This document shows, one piece after another, positions 51,889 through 60,906 of a stretch of DNA of 64,000 nucleotides (position 1 is the first letter of the stretch; every line of letters begins with the position of its first letter). Made by a program: the position numbers and the translations under genes. The notes beneath the pieces are model-generated. The model saw only the letters and a program-made list of their open reading frames with translations, was not told the DNA's origin and searched no databases. Origin of the DNA: Bacillota bacterium (GTDB taxonomy: Bacteria; Bacillota; UBA4882; UBA8346); contig JAEXFN010000020.1 in assembly GCA_023400055.1 (NCBI GenBank), forward strand, positions 124,001 through 188,000, read 5' to 3'.

Positions 51889-52581
51889 ATGCCATTTTTT
51901 TATGACCCGACCTTTTTATTATTGATTCCGGCTATTATTTTCACTTTTTATGCGCAGTTCAAAGTGCAAGCTACTTTTAATAAATATCTTGAAGTCCAAG
52001 CCGCTTCGGGACTGACCGGCGCGCAGGTGGCCCGCCAACTCTTGGACCGTAACAATCTTGCTGATGTACCCGTGGAATTGACGCCGGGTACGTTATCCGA
52101 TCATTACGATCCCCGAACGCGGGTTTTGCGGCTTTCGCCTGAAGTTTACCATGGCCGTTCGTTGGCATCGTTCGGCGTCGCCGCCCACGAAACCGGCCAC
52201 GCGGTTCAGCACGCGCATGCCTATGCGCCGCTCGCTTTGCGAAACGGAATTTATCCGATCGCCAGCTTTGGATCCAACCTGGGTTACATTTTGTTCTTCC
52301 TGGGTTTCTTTTTTGGCGGCAACACGTTCTTAATCGACTTGGGAATCATTCTTTTCAGTTTCTTTGTATTTTTTACCCTGGTCACTTTGCCGGTGGAGTT
52401 TAACGCCAGTAATCGCGGCTTGGCGATGTTGGCGGACGGTGGCTTCTTGCTGCGTGGGGAAGAAGTCGGAGGAGCCAAAAAAGTACTCAGCGCCGCCGCA
52501 ATGACCTATCTGGCCGCCGCGTCGATGGCTGTTCTGCAACTGCTGCGCATGCTGTTCCTGAGGAGCCGGCGCGATGATTAA
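51889..52581 (+). CDS. Membrane zinc metallopeptidase (YugP type)
   Basis: 230-aa integral membrane protease of the DUF2/YugP family. The zinc motif HETGHAVQH lies near residues 99-107, after SPEVYHGRSLASFGVAA, and the third-ligand helix around EFNASNRG follows. It has three to four hydrophobic segments. TAAGGAGGG 7 nt before the ATG at 51889 fixes the start. It lies in the usual place between fmt and rsmB and overlaps rsmB by 8 nt. Confidence 0.9.
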   Translation: MPFFYDPTFLLLIPAIIFTFYAQFKVQATFNKYLEVQAASGLTGAQVARQLLDRNNLADVPVELTPGTLSDHYDPRTRVLRLSPEVYHGRSLASFGVAAHETGHAVQHAHAYAPLALRNGIYPIASFGSNLGYILFFLGFFFGGNTFLIDLGIILFSFFVFFTLVTLPVEFNASNRGLAMLADGGFLLRGEEVGGAKKVLSAAAMTYLAAASMAVLQLLRMLFLRSRRDD

Positions 52582-53938
52582 TTCGGGACGGATCCTGGCC
52601 CGGATGGTTCTCGATCGGGTGGAACAAAATGAATCCTATGCCAATTTGGCACTGCATGAGGTTTTGGCGGGTCACCCTCAGGTGGAGCAGAGGGAGCGCG
52701 CCTTCTGCACTGAATTGGTCTATGGCACCTTACGTAACCTTTTGAAGATCGATTTTATACTGGGACGGCTGTTAAGCCGTCCTTTACCATCCTTGAAAGT
52801 ACCGGTCAAAAATACGCTCCGGGTGGCGATTTATCAACTATTGTTTCTGCCGGAAATACCGGAGCGCGCCGTTTGCCACGCAGCGGTAGAGCAGGTCAAA
52901 GCTTCCCGCTTTTCCGGTTTGGCCGGGATGGTCAATGGCGTGATCCGCAGCTTCTTGAGAACGCGGAACCAGCTTTCTTGGCCGGACCGTGACTCGCAAC
53001 CGGTGGAATTCTTGAGCGTAACCTACTCGCATCCGGCCTGGCTCGTGGAACGGTGGCTGAACCGCTGGGGCTGGGAGTTAACCGAAAGGCTACTGGCGAT
53101 CGACAACGAAAAACCGCCGCTGACCGTCCGAATGAATCGGTTGCGTAGCGATTTCGCGGACCTGCGCCGGGAATTGACAGCGGCAGGAGTCGAACTAGCG
53201 AATGGCCGATGGCTGGACGAGGCTTTAACTGTACAATCCTTGCCGGGAGCACTGGAAGATCTCGTTGCGTTCCGAGACGGCAAGCTTTTTGCGCAAGACG
53301 AAAGTTCGATGCTGGTCGCTCACCTGGTGAAGCCGTCGCCCGGCGAGACGGTCATCGATCTCTGCGCGGCCCCCGGCGGTAAAAGCACCCATTTGGCCGA
53401 GTTAATGAATAATTCCGGGACGGTTTACAGCATCGACGATCATCCGCACAAAATCAACTTGATCGCCGAGAACGCCGCCCGGCTCGGGATAAGCGTTATC
53501 GCGCCGCAATTGGCCGACGCCCGCCAATTTGGGCCGCCGGATACCGCAACAATCGACGCGATCCTGGTGGATGCGCCGTGTTCCGGCACCGGAGTGCTCC
53601 GCCGGAGAGTGGACGCCCGTTATCGCCGCCAGCCCGAAGATAGCGCGGCACTGATCCGCTTGCAGCGGGAAATTCTCGACCACGCGGCGGAGTTGGTAAA
53701 ACCGGGACCGGGGGGCCGGATCGTTTATAGCACCTGCACCTTGGAAGCGGAAGAGAACCAGGAGCAGATCCGCTGGTTTTGCGAAAAGCACCCGGAATTC
53801 CAACCCGTGAACTGGCGAGGCTTTTTGCCGTCCCGCCTGGTCGCTGATCTGGCCGATGCCACAGCCCTCTGGGCCAATGTTTTGCCCAGTTCCGGCGGAG
53901 GCGACGGCTTTTTCCTCTGCCGCTTGGAAGCCCGGTGA
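52574..53938 (+). CDS. rsmB: 16S rRNA cytosine-967 methyltransferase
   Basis: 454 aa: an N-terminal NusB-like RNA-binding domain (residues 5-135) and a Rossmann methyltransferase. The SAM motif is DLCAAPGGKSTHLAE (near 255). The catalytic cysteines are in VDAPCSGTG and YSTCTLE. The start ATG lies within the preceding gene's end, so translation is coupled. rlmN, which often follows, is not present. Confidence 0.95.
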   Translation: MINSGRILARMVLDRVEQNESYANLALHEVLAGHPQVEQRERAFCTELVYGTLRNLLKIDFILGRLLSRPLPSLKVPVKNTLRVAIYQLLFLPEIPERAVCHAAVEQVKASRFSGLAGMVNGVIRSFLRTRNQLSWPDRDSQPVEFLSVTYSHPAWLVERWLNRWGWELTERLLAIDNEKPPLTVRMNRLRSDFADLRRELTAAGVELANGRWLDEALTVQSLPGALEDLVAFRDGKLFAQDESSMLVAHLVKPSPGETVIDLCAAPGGKSTHLAELMNNSGTVYSIDDHPHKINLIAENAARLGISVIAPQLADARQFGPPDTATIDAILVDAPCSGTGVLRRRVDARYRRQPEDSAALIRLQREILDHAAELVKPGPGGRIVYSTCTLEAEENQEQIRWFCEKHPEFQPVNWRGFLPSRLVADLADATALWANVLPSSGGGDGFFLCRLEAR

Positions 53939-53967
53939 AACGTCAAAAAATACTTACCACACGCTTC

Positions 53968-55212
53968 TTAAAGCGCGCCAGCGATAAACCGATCCATCAG
54001 GCGATAGCCTTCTTCGATAAACAGGCCAGTGGTAGCGGCGGATTTCTCATCGAAGCGAGCTGTCGCGCGATCCAGACTCCGGCTGTCCTGAACGTGGTTC
54101 GATCCATAGATGACAAAGGGCACCGGATCGCTGGCATGGGTTTTGATACTCAACGGTGTAGGGTGATCCGGCAACACCATGATTTTAAAATCGACGCTCA
54201 GCTGAGACAGCCGCGCCAAGAGCGGGCCCAGGATTTCGCCGTCGATTTTTTCGATGGCCTTGATCTTGTTGTCGATCTCCCCACGGTGACCCGCCTCGTC
54301 CGGAGCCTCGACGTGAAGATAGATAAAATCTTGGCCCGCGGCCAACGCCGCCAGGGCCGCCTCGGCTTTGCCCTTGAAATTGGTGTGAATATTGCCGGTG
54401 GCTCCCGGGACCTGGATCACGTCCAAGCCGGCGCAGATCCCCAAGCCCTTGGCCAGGTCGACCGCTGAGATCACCGAACCGCGCAACTGATATTTTTGAT
54501 AAAAACTGGAAAGATTCGGTTTGGTGCCTTGTCCCCAAAGCCAGATGGAGGTCGCCGGCCGCAAACCGCGCTGGATGCGTTGCCGGTTGACCGGGTGGTC
54601 CCTGAGGATATCAGTGCTCTGAACCATTAAACGCAATAACTGGTCGGCGCCTTCGCCCTGGGGCAGATGCCCGCGGATGGGACGGTCGGAAATATCGTGC
54701 GGCGGAGTCAATTGACAGTCGTTCGAGCCGTGGTGCCACACCATCAAATGACGGTAGCTGACCCCCGGATAAAAATGGATCTGCTCATTGCCGAGCTGCC
54801 GCGCCAAATCCTCAATCAGCGCGGTCGCTTCCGCGGTTGAGATTTCATCGGAACTGTAATCGATCATCGTCTGCGCGGAATAGTCGGCTTCACCCGACAA
54901 AGTGACCAGGTTACAGCGGAACGCCACATCGGATGGGCTGAGATCGACCCCGATGCTGACCGCTTCCAGCGGCGAGCGTCCGGTGTAATATTCGCTGGGG
55001 TTGTAACCCATCACCGCTAAATTGGCGACATCGCTGCCCGGCGGCATGCCGGGCGGGACGGTTTGCGCCAAACCGACCGTTCCGTGGCTGGCCAGGTAAT
55101 CCATATGCGGTTTATGAGCGACTTCCATCGGAGTTTTACCGTCCAGTTCCGGAACGGGATAATCGGCCATTCCATCGGCTAAAATTACAATGTATTTCAA
55201 TCGTGTCACCAT
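53968..55212 (-). CDS. apgM: 2,3-bisphosphoglycerate-independent phosphoglycerate mutase, archaeal type (ApgM)
   Basis: 414-aa alkaline-phosphatase-fold enzyme interconverting 2- and 3-phosphoglycerate. The metal-binding start YIVILADGMADYPVPEL is present. The phospho-accepting Ser lies in GSDVANLAVMGYNP (near residue 59). Further metal sites are in EAPDEAGHRGE and VLPDHPTPL. It is the ApgM form, common in archaea and some anaerobic bacteria, not the longer GpmI. ATG at 55212 is used, although the ribosome site is weak. It is a lone minus-strand gene converging on rsmB. Confidence 0.92.
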   Translation of the reverse strand: MVTRLKYIVILADGMADYPVPELDGKTPMEVAHKPHMDYLASHGTVGLAQTVPPGMPPGSDVANLAVMGYNPSEYYTGRSPLEAVSIGVDLSPSDVAFRCNLVTLSGEADYSAQTMIDYSSDEISTAEATALIEDLARQLGNEQIHFYPGVSYRHLMVWHHGSNDCQLTPPHDISDRPIRGHLPQGEGADQLLRLMVQSTDILRDHPVNRQRIQRGLRPATSIWLWGQGTKPNLSSFYQKYQLRGSVISAVDLAKGLGICAGLDVIQVPGATGNIHTNFKGKAEAALAALAAGQDFIYLHVEAPDEAGHRGEIDNKIKAIEKIDGEILGPLLARLSQLSVDFKIMVLPDHPTPLSIKTHASDPVPFVIYGSNHVQDSRSLDRATARFDEKSAATTGLFIEEGYRLMDRFIAGAL

Positions 55213-55361
55213 CCCAATCGGTTTTTCTGACTCAACAAACTGTAAAAATTATAACATTTATCAAAATCGCGCTCAATAAAGTTGTAAATTTGTCATGAAT
55301 CGTAAACATCGGCCGGAATTTTATTGCAAACCGTTTGAGTAGGGAAGAGAAGGGAGTTCCA

Positions 55362-55550
55362 GTGGGAAAATCACATCATCTCTATCTTATTGTCGGCTTA
55401 ATCTGTCTGCTTGTTTCCGGAGTCCTATTTTTTAAAAGACATTGGATTCCGGTGGCGATCCGACTGGATCTTGACAAGCCATTACAACATTTTCAGATCA
55501 TCAAACGGCCAGTTTTGCTGCCGGATTCGGACCCGGAAATCCGCCCGTAG
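55362..55550 (+). CDS. Small single-pass membrane protein
   Basis: 62 aa with one membrane segment (YLIVGLICLLVSGVLFF, near residues 7-23) and a basic, Pro-rich C-terminus. It is not recognised. A GTG at 55362 is 5 nt after AAGGGAG; the upstream in-frame TTG at 55335 has no such site. It lies divergent from apgM and upstream of the S-box promoter. Confidence 0.5.
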   Translation: MGKSHHLYLIVGLICLLVSGVLFFKRHWIPVAIRLDLDKPLQHFQIIKRPVLLPDSDPEIRP

Positions 55551-55600
55551 CATCTAAAATTGCCAAACCGTGGCTTCATTTGGTCATATTTTACATAGAA

Positions 55601-55629
55601 TTGACAAAAACCGGCTTTTATAGTAAAAT
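55601..55629 (+). promoter_or_regulatory. Promoter of the S-box operon
   Basis: TTGACA (55601-55606), a 17-bp spacer and TAAAAT (55624-55629). Confidence 0.8.
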
Positions 55630-55653
55630 TAAAAATTAGATTTTTATGATTTC

Positions 55654-55800
55654 CTCATCGAGAGAGGTGGAGGGACTGGCCCGGCGAAACCTCGGCAACC
55701 TTTCGCATTCCAGCGAAATCGGTGCCAAATCCAGCAGGAATTCCTGAGAGATGAGAGGTGAATGCGACGTTCATGCCTCTTTTCGAGAGGTTTTTTTATT
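55654..55800 (+). promoter_or_regulatory. SAM-I riboswitch (S-box) with terminator
   Basis: The aptamer spans 55654-55755: P1 strands CTCATC and GATGAG close a core with AGAGGTGGAGGGACTGGCCC, GAAACCTCGGCAACC and GGTGCCAAATCC, all S-box hallmarks. A terminator follows, ending with CCTCT-TTTCG-AGAGG plus a seven-T run (55776-55797). Known behaviour is that S-adenosylmethionine binding favours the terminator, so the genes downstream are expressed when methionine/SAM is scarce. Confidence 0.95.
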
Positions 55801-55825
55801 TTAGGCAACTTGGAGGTAGCATTGC

Positions 55826-56998
55826 ATGAAGAGCTATGACGAGATTAATGACAAAATCCGTCAAGGCAAGGCGGTCGTGGTCACGGCCGAAGAAATCATC
55901 GAGCTGGTTCGCGAGAAAGGTTATCAAAAAGCTGCTGCAGAGGTCGACGTGGTTACGACCGCCACATTCGGGCCGATGTGTTCGTCGGGCGCTTTTTTAA
56001 ACTTCGGGCATTCCGACCCGCCTATCCGCATGAGCAAGGTTTGGTTGAACAATGTCCCGGCCTACGCGGGAGTGGCCGCCGTCGACGCCTATCTCGGCGC
56101 CACCGAGCTCTCGGAGACGCAAGGGTTCCAATACGGCGGCGCGCATGTGATCGAGGATCTGATCAGCGGCAAACAGGTCGAGCTCCGGGCGATTTCCTAC
56201 GGAACCGATTGTTATCCGCGGAAAGAGATTCTTACCTATGTCACCCTGAACGATCTGAACCAGGCTTACCTGTTCAACCCCAGGAATGTTTATCAAAATT
56301 ACGCGGCGGCCGTCAATTCCTCCGCGAAAACCATTTATACTTATATGGGTACCTTATTGCCGAACTTCGGGAATGTTACCTATTCGACCTCGGGCGAACT
56401 GAGCCCGTTATTAAACGATCCCTATTACCGGACCATCGGGATCGGAACCCGGATCTTCTTGGGCGGCACCGTCGGCTATGTAGCCTGGGAGGGGACCCAG
56501 CATAACCCGCTGCAAAAGAGGGCCGAGAACGGACTGCCTCTGTCCAGCGCGGGCACCCTGGCGCTTATCGGCGACTTGAAAGGGATGAGCCGCGAGTTTT
56601 TGCGCGCCGCGCTCTTCGATCGTTACGGCGTAACCATGTACGTCGGCGTGGGAATTCCCATTCCGATCCTGGACGAAGAGATGTTACGCTTCACGGCCGT
56701 GACCAACCGGGATATTCAAACCACCATTGTGGATTATAGCGTAGCGAAACGCAGCAAGCCCGATTACGGCCTGGTGAGTTACGCCGCGCTGCGCTCCGGC
56801 TCGATCGAAATCAACGGCAAAACCGTTCCGACCGCCCCCTTGTCGTCGCTGCACCGCGCCCGGCGGATCGCCGCGCTTCTGAAAGAATGGGTGGCCAGCG
56901 GCCAATTTACGCTCACCGAACCCATTCAACCGTTGCCGCTGGAGAATAAGCTCCATTCGCTGGAGATCCGTCAAAAGGAGGCCGCTCAAGATGCCTAA
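55826..56998 (+). CDS. hcyS: L-aspartate semialdehyde sulfurtransferase (homocysteine synthesis, DUF39)
   Basis: 390-aa COG1900/DUF39 protein. In methanogens this family makes homocysteine from aspartate semialdehyde with sulfur, together with a ferredoxin-NIL partner. Both conserved Cys of the family are present: C52 in FGPMCSSGAF and C129 in YGTDCYPRKE. The C-terminal CBS domains found in some archaeal members are absent. It is the first gene behind the S-box and overlaps the ferredoxin gene by 8 nt. TTGGAGG precedes the ATG. The family role is known; the activity here is inferred. Confidence 0.9.
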   Translation: MKSYDEINDKIRQGKAVVVTAEEIIELVREKGYQKAAAEVDVVTTATFGPMCSSGAFLNFGHSDPPIRMSKVWLNNVPAYAGVAAVDAYLGATELSETQGFQYGGAHVIEDLISGKQVELRAISYGTDCYPRKEILTYVTLNDLNQAYLFNPRNVYQNYAAAVNSSAKTIYTYMGTLLPNFGNVTYSTSGELSPLLNDPYYRTIGIGTRIFLGGTVGYVAWEGTQHNPLQKRAENGLPLSSAGTLALIGDLKGMSREFLRAALFDRYGVTMYVGVGIPIPILDEEMLRFTAVTNRDIQTTIVDYSVAKRSKPDYGLVSYAALRSGSIEINGKTVPTAPLSSLHRARRIAALLKEWVASGQFTLTEPIQPLPLENKLHSLEIRQKEAAQDA

Positions 56999-57401
56999 AA
57001 AACGCATCGTGCTTTCATTCCCGCCGAGTTTGACCGAGGTGCCGTTGACCTATCAGCTGGTGAAAGAGTTTGATCTGGCGGTCAATATTTTAAAGGCCAA
57101 GATCACGCCGGGCGAAGCCGGTAAATTGGTCATCGAACTTGCCAACGGTTCGGAGGCCAATATTCAAGCGGGCATCGACTATATCCGTTCCCAAGGCGTG
57201 CAGGTGGAGCCGGTGGAGAAAGAGATCGTGCTGAATGAAGCCGAGTGTATCCATTGCGGCTCTTGCACCGCGGTTTGCCGTTCGAAAGCGCTGACCATCG
57301 CCGCTCCCGAGTGGCAATTAACCTTTGACAAGGAACAGTGTATCGTCTGCGAATCGTGCGTGAAAGCCTGCCCGATGCAGATTATCCATGTGACATTTTG
57401 A
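56991..57401 (+). CDS. hcyF: NIL-domain ferredoxin, partner of HcyS
   Basis: 136 aa: an N-terminal NIL domain (residues 1-75, a domain otherwise attached to MetN) and two [4Fe-4S] motifs, CIHCGSCTAVC and CIVCESCVKACP. In methanogens it is needed with HcyS for homocysteine formation, probably by supplying electrons or handling sulfur. AAAAGGAG precedes the ATG, which lies inside the hcyS end. The stop is followed by array 3. Confidence 0.9.
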   Translation: MPKKRIVLSFPPSLTEVPLTYQLVKEFDLAVNILKAKITPGEAGKLVIELANGSEANIQAGIDYIRSQGVQVEPVEKEIVLNEAECIHCGSCTAVCRSKALTIAAPEWQLTFDKEQCIVCESCVKACPMQIIHVTF

Positions 57402-57458
57402 TTCTCTTTTCTACCCGGGCTGGCGCTTTCATATTGTTTTTGGTTCTCTCGAAACAAA

Positions 57459-57600
57459 AGCTTCTTCAGTGACTGAAAGAGCTTCTTCGGTGACTGAAAG
57501 AGCTTCTTCAGTGACTGAAAGAGCTTCTTCAGTGACTAAAAGAGCTTCTTCGATGACTGAAAGAGCTTCTTCGATGATTGAAAGAGCTTTCTGAATAAAT
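57459..57600. repeat. Array 3: six perfect-period 21-bp tandem repeats plus a partial unit
   Basis: Units start at 57459, 57480, 57501, 57522, 57543 and 57564, with a partial unit from 57585. The unit core CTTCAGTGACTGAAAG contains TTCAGT-G-ACTGAA, a perfect hyphenated palindrome in the first, third and (on one arm) fourth copies. Later copies drift to TTCGATGACTGAA. The array lies inside the S-box operon, between hcyF and the UPF0280 gene. It reads as a heptapeptide repeat in an open frame on both strands, without start signals. Confidence 0.9.
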
Positions 57601-57622
57601 TTTTATGCTGGAAAGGTTATTC

Positions 57623-58384
57623 GTGACGCCGATGGCAGACCCCCCGGAATATTCGAAGCGTACTGATGTCGAACGCAGTTATCGCGCCGACAATGCCGCC
57701 GATCTGCTCCGCACCCGGCTCGTGATCGGGGAAAGCGATTTGTGGATCATGAGCGACCGCGCGGTGGAGGAGCGGGCCAGGCAGTCGTTGTTGCAATTCC
57801 GGCGCCATTTAAAAGAGTATATTCATCGTCATCCGCTCTTTGCGAAAACCCTCGTTCCTTACCCGCCGGATCCCGAGGCCTATCCGATCGTGCAATGGAT
57901 GATCGCCGCCACGGCGCAAGTCAAGGTGGGACCGATGGCCGCAGTGGCGGGGGCAGTGTCCGGGATGCTCGGCCGGAGCCTTCCGGAAATTCCCGAGCTG
58001 ATCATCGAGAACGGCGGGGACATCTATCTGCGGTCCGCTCGGGAACGGATCGTGGCGGTATATGCCGGGAACTCGCCCTTTTCGGAACAGGTGGGGTTGA
58101 AAATCGCGCCTCATCCCGGCGCCGGGCTGGGTATCTGTACTTCGGCCGGAACGGTCGGCCCGTCATTAAGTTTGGGGAAAGCGGACGCGGCAGTCATCGT
58201 GGCCGCGGATGTGGCCCTGGCCGATGCCGCGGCGACTGCCGCCGCCAACCAAATTCACCGGGCCGCCGACCTGGCGGGGGCCATCGGCTATGTCCAGGAA
58301 CTCCCGGGACTGCAGGGCGCCCTGCTGATCAAAGATGACCAAATGGCGGCTTGGGGCGAGATTCAGTTGGTCGCTTTACCGTAA
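57623..58384 (+). CDS. UPF0280 family protein (ApbE-like fold), homocysteine-operon member
   Basis: About 253-aa COG2122 protein, distantly related to the ApbE flavin-transferase fold. It has IGESDLWIMSD near its start, AAVAGAVSGMLGR, ENGGDIYLRSARER, and GICTSAGTVGPSLSLGKADAAVIVA, the family motifs. The same family is adjacent to the hcyS-hcyF pair in Methanosarcina, so a role in sulfur delivery or maturation is plausible, but no reaction is established. GTG at 57623 with GGAAAGG 6 nt upstream is preferred over the ATG at 57605, which has none. Confidence 0.8.
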   Translation: MTPMADPPEYSKRTDVERSYRADNAADLLRTRLVIGESDLWIMSDRAVEERARQSLLQFRRHLKEYIHRHPLFAKTLVPYPPDPEAYPIVQWMIAATAQVKVGPMAAVAGAVSGMLGRSLPEIPELIIENGGDIYLRSARERIVAVYAGNSPFSEQVGLKIAPHPGAGLGICTSAGTVGPSLSLGKADAAVIVAADVALADAAATAAANQIHRAADLAGAIGYVQELPGLQGALLIKDDQMAAWGEIQLVALP

Positions 58385-58462
58385 GTTGATCATAAATTAT
58401 GTTGATCATAAATTATGATGTCTTTTAGGCGGACTATACTTTGGTAACTTCAGGAGGGCTTT

Positions 58463-59767
58463 ATGACGCAGCTACCGGATCTCAATCGCAATCTACTGCT
58501 GTTTGACGGCGCCATGGGCACCATGGTCCAAAAATACAACATTTTGGAACCCGGTGAAGCGCCGGAGATCTTGAATCTGACCCATCCGGAGATCATTGCC
58601 GCAATTCATCAGCAATATCGGGCGGCCGGTTCCCAATGCATCGAGACCAACACCTTCGGGGCCAGCCGGATTAAACTGAGCGCCGCGGGATTGGACGGCA
58701 AAGTGACCGAGATCAATGCGGCGGCGGTGCGGATCGCCAAAACGGCGGCGCAAGCCGGCGGCTGGGTGGCCGCCTCGATCGGGCCGACCGGCCACATGAT
58801 CGAACCGCTGGGCGACTTGAGTTTTGAGGACGCCTACGCCGCCTTCCAGGAGCAGGTGCGCGCCTGCGCCGCGGCCGGGGCCGATCTGATTAATATTGAA
58901 ACCATGAGCGATATCCAGGAGGCCAAAGCGGCGATTCTGGCGGCGCTGGAGGTTAACCTGCCGGTCATCGCGTCGATGAGTTTCATGGAGAACGGCCGCT
59001 TATTGACGGGCTTGACTCCGGAAATGGTGGCGGCGATCCTTTCCGGTTATCCGTTATACGCGCTGGGAACCAACTGCGGCCTGCCGGCTACCGCGCTGCT
59101 GCCGATCGTTCAAAAGATGGCCGCTTATTCGAGCAAGCCTTTAATCGTTCAGCCCAATGCCGGCAAACCCTCGCTGGATAACAACGGGGTCACGGTTTAT
59201 CAAGAGTCGGCGGCGGAATTCGGTGCGGTCGGCCGGGAATTGATCCGGTCGGGCGCCCGGGTGATCGGCGGTTGTTGCGGAACCTCTCCCGATCATATCC
59301 GGGAACTCAGTCGGGGATGTTCAGCGATTCAGCCGCATGAGCTCCCGGCCATTGAGCGCCGGGACTATCTGGTCTCCAAGAATGGCTGCGTCCCGGCCGC
59401 TCCGGAACTGGATTCCGCAGCAGTTTATCCTTTGGAGCTTCATCCGGACGCTGAATTATGGCGGCAGTTTCAAAACGACGGCGAGGATGCTTTGATCGAT
59501 CTGCTTTTCGAGATCGATCCTCAAATCAAAGCGCTCCGCATCCGGGCCGCGGAGCTGACCGTCCAGGATAAACCGGTTTTTCGCTCATTCCTGCAGATTT
59601 TGGCCGCGTATTGGCCGAATCTGCTTCAGGCCGAACTGAGCGACCCCGAACTCATCAAAGTCTTTTTAGCGCAGATTCCGGGGCGTTCCCTGGTCATCGG
59701 CAAAGCGGATCCGGGGTTGCGCGATTTGACCGAAAGTTATGGCGGGTTATATCAGGTCATCCGGTAA
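58463..59767 (+). CDS. Homocysteine S-methyltransferase domain protein with an unusual C-terminal extension
   Basis: 434 aa. Residues 1-295 form a complete zinc-dependent homocysteine methyltransferase barrel: LFDGAMGTMVQ, ETNTFGAS, and zinc Cys in LGTNCGLP (near 200) and GGCCGTSPDH (near 272). This corresponds to the first domain of MetH. The pterin and B12 domains of MetH are missing. The last 130 or so residues are not recognised. The protein would convert HcyS-made homocysteine to methionine, with a corrinoid or other methyl donor supplied in trans. AGGAGGG precedes the ATG. Confidence 0.85.
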   Translation: MTQLPDLNRNLLLFDGAMGTMVQKYNILEPGEAPEILNLTHPEIIAAIHQQYRAAGSQCIETNTFGASRIKLSAAGLDGKVTEINAAAVRIAKTAAQAGGWVAASIGPTGHMIEPLGDLSFEDAYAAFQEQVRACAAAGADLINIETMSDIQEAKAAILAALEVNLPVIASMSFMENGRLLTGLTPEMVAAILSGYPLYALGTNCGLPATALLPIVQKMAAYSSKPLIVQPNAGKPSLDNNGVTVYQESAAEFGAVGRELIRSGARVIGGCCGTSPDHIRELSRGCSAIQPHELPAIERRDYLVSKNGCVPAAPELDSAAVYPLELHPDAELWRQFQNDGEDALIDLLFEIDPQIKALRIRAAELTVQDKPVFRSFLQILAAYWPNLLQAELSDPELIKVFLAQIPGRSLVIGKADPGLRDLTESYGGLYQVIR

Positions 59768-59850
59768 TATTTATTGGCATAATTATCTTCCTTCTGGAAC
59801 AAAATATGATAGAGAACTGAAGTTGCCTGATGGATGGAGGAGGGAAGATA

Positions 59851-60906
59851 ATGCCAAAGAATGCCTTGGCGATAGCCAGCGTCCCCAACCAATCATTGCA
59901 AAAATCCAAGCCGCGATATACCGAGGCCGAAAACGATATGCTCTTTGAGTCGTGGTGGAACCCGCAGAAACGACGCGAATTAGTGAACCGGTTAGGGCGG
60001 AAAATGAGCGCGTTGCGCAGTCAGTTCTGTCGCCTTTTGAAGGAAAAGGGGTTATCCAACCAAGAATACTATAATACCATGCAAGCCAAGTACACCCAAG
60101 AGACGGGGATCGCTCCGCGCAAACGCAGCCGCGAGATCAAGGAGATCGATCGGATGATCTTGGAAACGTTCTGTAAACACCAGGCGTTGGGAAATTCGCG
60201 CGCCGAAGCGTGCGAGGAGTTGCAACAGAAGCTGGGCGGTTCTTTCAGCCCGGCTGCCTTGAAACTGCGCTTTTACCGGTTGGTCAAACGTTTTCAATAC
60301 AACGACGAGGATCTGCTCAATATCGGCAAGAAGATCACCAATATCGCTTCCCGAAGCGATCGTTCCGACGGATCTTCCGTCCCGGCAAAAGCGGCCGCGG
60401 TTTCCCCAGTCGTAGAGCTTACCGAATTAAAGGCCGAACCAGCTCTTCCGAAGCTTACCCCGATCCCCGAGCCGATGAATTCTTCCAACTCATTTTTATA
60501 CCAATTGGCCTCATTGCCCACGGCGGTTGCCAAACTCGAAGAACGGTTTTCAAAAATCGAGGAGAGTCAACGCCATCAGTTGGATTTACGCGGTTTTATC
60601 GAACATTTGCTGGCCGTGGAGCGTGATTTGAAAAAAGAAGATAAATTGATGCAAGAATTACAACATTATATGGACGAAAATGAAACTTTACGGAACGCAA
60701 CGGAGAAAGAACGGCTGCGTATCAAGAAAAGAGAAGAGGAATTATCCGAAGTCTATAAAATGTTCAATTCGATGTTAACTGATTTCATGCGGCTTGAAAG
60801 TGTATCAAAACTGGCTTCATTGGGCGATTTCATGCACCGTCTCGAAATAACCGTCGATCAATTTGGCAATGTACTCAAAAGTAAGCGGGTCTCTTATGGA
60901 GGAGAA
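59851..60906 (+). CDS. RsfA/Myb-like DNA-binding protein
   Basis: About 351 aa. Two SANT/Myb-like helical modules lie at the N-terminus: residues 20-65 (YTEAENDMLFESWW) and about 92-145 (DRMILETFCKHQALGNSRAEAC, followed by a FYRLVKRF recognition-like helix). A Ser/Pro/Ala-rich linker follows, then a long coiled coil (about residues 225-320). The second module resembles the RsfA prespore regulator family. It likely binds DNA as a coiled-coil oligomer. GGAGGAGGG supports the ATG at 59851; the track of codons ends at the TAG of 60907-60909. Confidence 0.7.

Noticed and set aside
57459..57600. Possible CRISPR array
   Set aside because: Units are 21 bp and directly adjacent, with no unique spacers and no cas genes anywhere in the window. 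The same applies to arrays 1 and 2.
58384..58420. Two copies of GTTGATCATAAATTAT before the methyltransferase gene
   Set aside because: A short direct repeat in an AT-rich gap of 78 bp; too little to call an operator.
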